A stretch of 13,087 bases of DNA from Lachnospiraceae bacterium (GTDB taxonomy: Bacteria; Bacillota; Clostridia; Lachnospirales; Lachnospiraceae). Numbering within the stretch: the stretch's first letter is position 1; each line of letters starts with the position of its first letter. Below, one piece after another: positions 12,167 through 13,087 of this stretch. The position numbers were made by a program, and so were the translations under genes. Below the pieces are notes generated by a model. It was not told the DNA's origin. It ran no database searches and worked only from the letters and a program-made list of their open reading frames with translations. The DNA is taken from contig JAEDFR010000069.1 in the NCBI GenBank assembly GCA_016297945.1, forward strand, positions 1 to 13,087, read 5' to 3'.

Positions 12167-13087
12167 CTACTTGGATTCATGATATTCTTCTTCGGTATTA
12201 ACGCTCCAGACATTCTTCTTGTCCGTTACGCCGGCAAGAATATTTTTTACCGCCTCAAAAGAAGTACACATGGAATGATCTAAATTGTTGTAACGGTGCT
12301 GTCCGTTTCGTCCCACACAGAATAAATTGGGAATAGTATCCAGATAATTTCTTAACTCATCCATCTGTGCATAGGTATCAAAATAAGCAGGGTATGCTTT
12401 TTTTACACGCTCTACATGATAATCAAGCACTTTGGATTCATCATCGATTAGATTCATCGTAACCATTTCCCGAATCCCCATCCGGGCAAATTCGTCATCC
12501 GACATGCTCCACATCGAATCGCCTTCATTGCAGAAATATTCCAGTCCCATCCAGACCGTATGTTCCACATCTTTTACCAGATACGGCGACCAGTTGTTGT
12601 AAATCTGAAAACGACCCATGGATACATTTTTATCATGTACATAAACCCAGTCATCCGGAACAATGTTGCCCATGGTCGGAATGCCGGTCTTATTTTTAAG
12701 ATTTAATTTGGATATCAGAACACCTACCGTCATATAATCACGATACGGAAGTCCTGCCGCAATATCTGCATAGTGCTTTGGCACATCATTGATTCCGGCA
12801 ACCAGATCTTTGACTGGCATGGATGAAATCACATAATCACCGGACATTTCTTTTCTGACGCCGTCTTCTTCATAAACAACGCCCGTTGCAATGTTTGAAG
12901 CATCTTTCTTAACACCGACAACTTTTGCATTTTTATAAATGGTGCCGCCTTTTTTTAACACTTCATCCGCCGTCACTTCCCAAAGCTGGCCGGGTCCTAA
13001 CTTCGGATATGAAAATTCTTCAATCAGCGAAGTATTAACCTTGCGGTTTTTGACTTTAAAAATCTTGCCCAAAGAATCCTTGATAAT
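12167..13087 (-). CDS. FAD-dependent oxidoreductase, C-terminal part (partial)
   Basis: The frame is open to the window edge (306 codons plus stop), so the N-terminus and its FAD-binding GxGxxG motif lie outside. The visible part has GPGQLWEVTADEVLKKGG, as in amine-oxidase/protoporphyrinogen-oxidase-like flavoproteins, and a C-terminal FCVGRNGQHRYNNLDHSM. That last motif is shared with UDP-galactopyranose mutase-like enzymes, where it closes over FAD. Such genes are often found in cell-surface polysaccharide loci, but the substrate here is unknown. An apparent start at 13072 is only a TTG inside the reading frame and should not be taken as the true start. It is on the same strand as nrdD, separated by a weak terminator. 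Confidence 0.8.
   Translation of the reverse strand: MIKDSLGKIFKVKNRKVNTSLIEEFSYPKLGPGQLWEVTADEVLKKGGTIYKNAKVVGVKKDASNIATGVVYEEDGVRKEMSGDYVISSMPVKDLVAGINDVPKHYADIAAGLPYRDYMTVGVLISKLNLKNKTGIPTMGNIVPDDWVYVHDKNVSMGRFQIYNNWSPYLVKDVEHTVWMGLEYFCNEGDSMWSMSDDEFARMGIREMVTMNLIDDESKVLDYHVERVKKAYPAYFDTYAQMDELRNYLDTIPNLFCVGRNGQHRYNNLDHSMCTSFEAVKNILAGVTDKKNVWSVNTEEEYHESK

Noticed and set aside
1..13087. CRISPR array, transposase, tRNA or rRNA genes
   Set aside because: I looked for regularly spaced repeats, transposase motifs, tRNA cloverleafs with CCA ends and rRNA signatures and found none. The repeats seen are pairs or hairpins and are not arrays.

Overview
The window looks like a low-to-moderate GC Firmicutes chromosome, most likely an anaerobic, spore-lineage Clostridia of the Lachnospiraceae type. 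The evidence is a class III (oxygen-sensitive) ribonucleotide reductase with its activase, NrdR, a YlmC/YmxH-type PRC-barrel sporulation protein, a T-box leader, a small holin-like type I toxin and structured intergenic repeats. No rRNA, tRNA, CRISPR array, transposase or phage gene is visible. The genus is inference.

Left part (1-2480). The tail of a glycogen/maltodextrin phosphorylase is followed by a tryptophan T-box leader (promoter at 92-120, specifier TGG at 226-228, terminator at 376-411). It controls a stand-alone trpD. A hairpin-rich repeat cluster (418-587) lies in the trpD leader. trpD ends in a strong terminator. After it comes a 155-bp element (1773-1927) with 9-bp terminal inverted repeats and three internal hairpins. 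Next is a compact type I toxin-antitoxin locus: a 38-aa holin-like toxin on the minus strand and a predicted ~100-nt antisense RNA on the plus strand, each with its own promoter and terminator.

Middle part (2481-6730, minus strand). Read 5' to 3', this is a cluster of a K+ channel remnant, a two-finger RanBP2-type zinc-finger protein, an S-adenosylmethionine decarboxylase (SpeD), a DUF4178 single-pass membrane protein, a DUF350 four-helix membrane protein and a membrane-anchored spermidine-synthase-like aminopropyltransferase. SpeD would make the aminopropyl donor and the membrane SpeE-like enzyme would use it; the true acceptor is unknown. This is the best candidate in the window for a poorly described system.

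Right part (6876-13087, minus strand). This holds deoxyribonucleotide metabolism: nrdD and nrdG, a HAD-IIA phosphatase, a PRC-barrel protein, nrdR and a small ORF after nrdR. Both nrdR and nrdD carry two NrdR-box-like sites whose centres are exactly 32 bp apart, overlapping promoter or start regions, so NrdR probably represses itself and nrdDG. A perfect 7-bp-arm palindrome lies inside the nrdD promoter and may be a second operator. The window ends inside an FAD-dependent oxidoreductase of the UDP-galactopyranose mutase-like/amine oxidase type.
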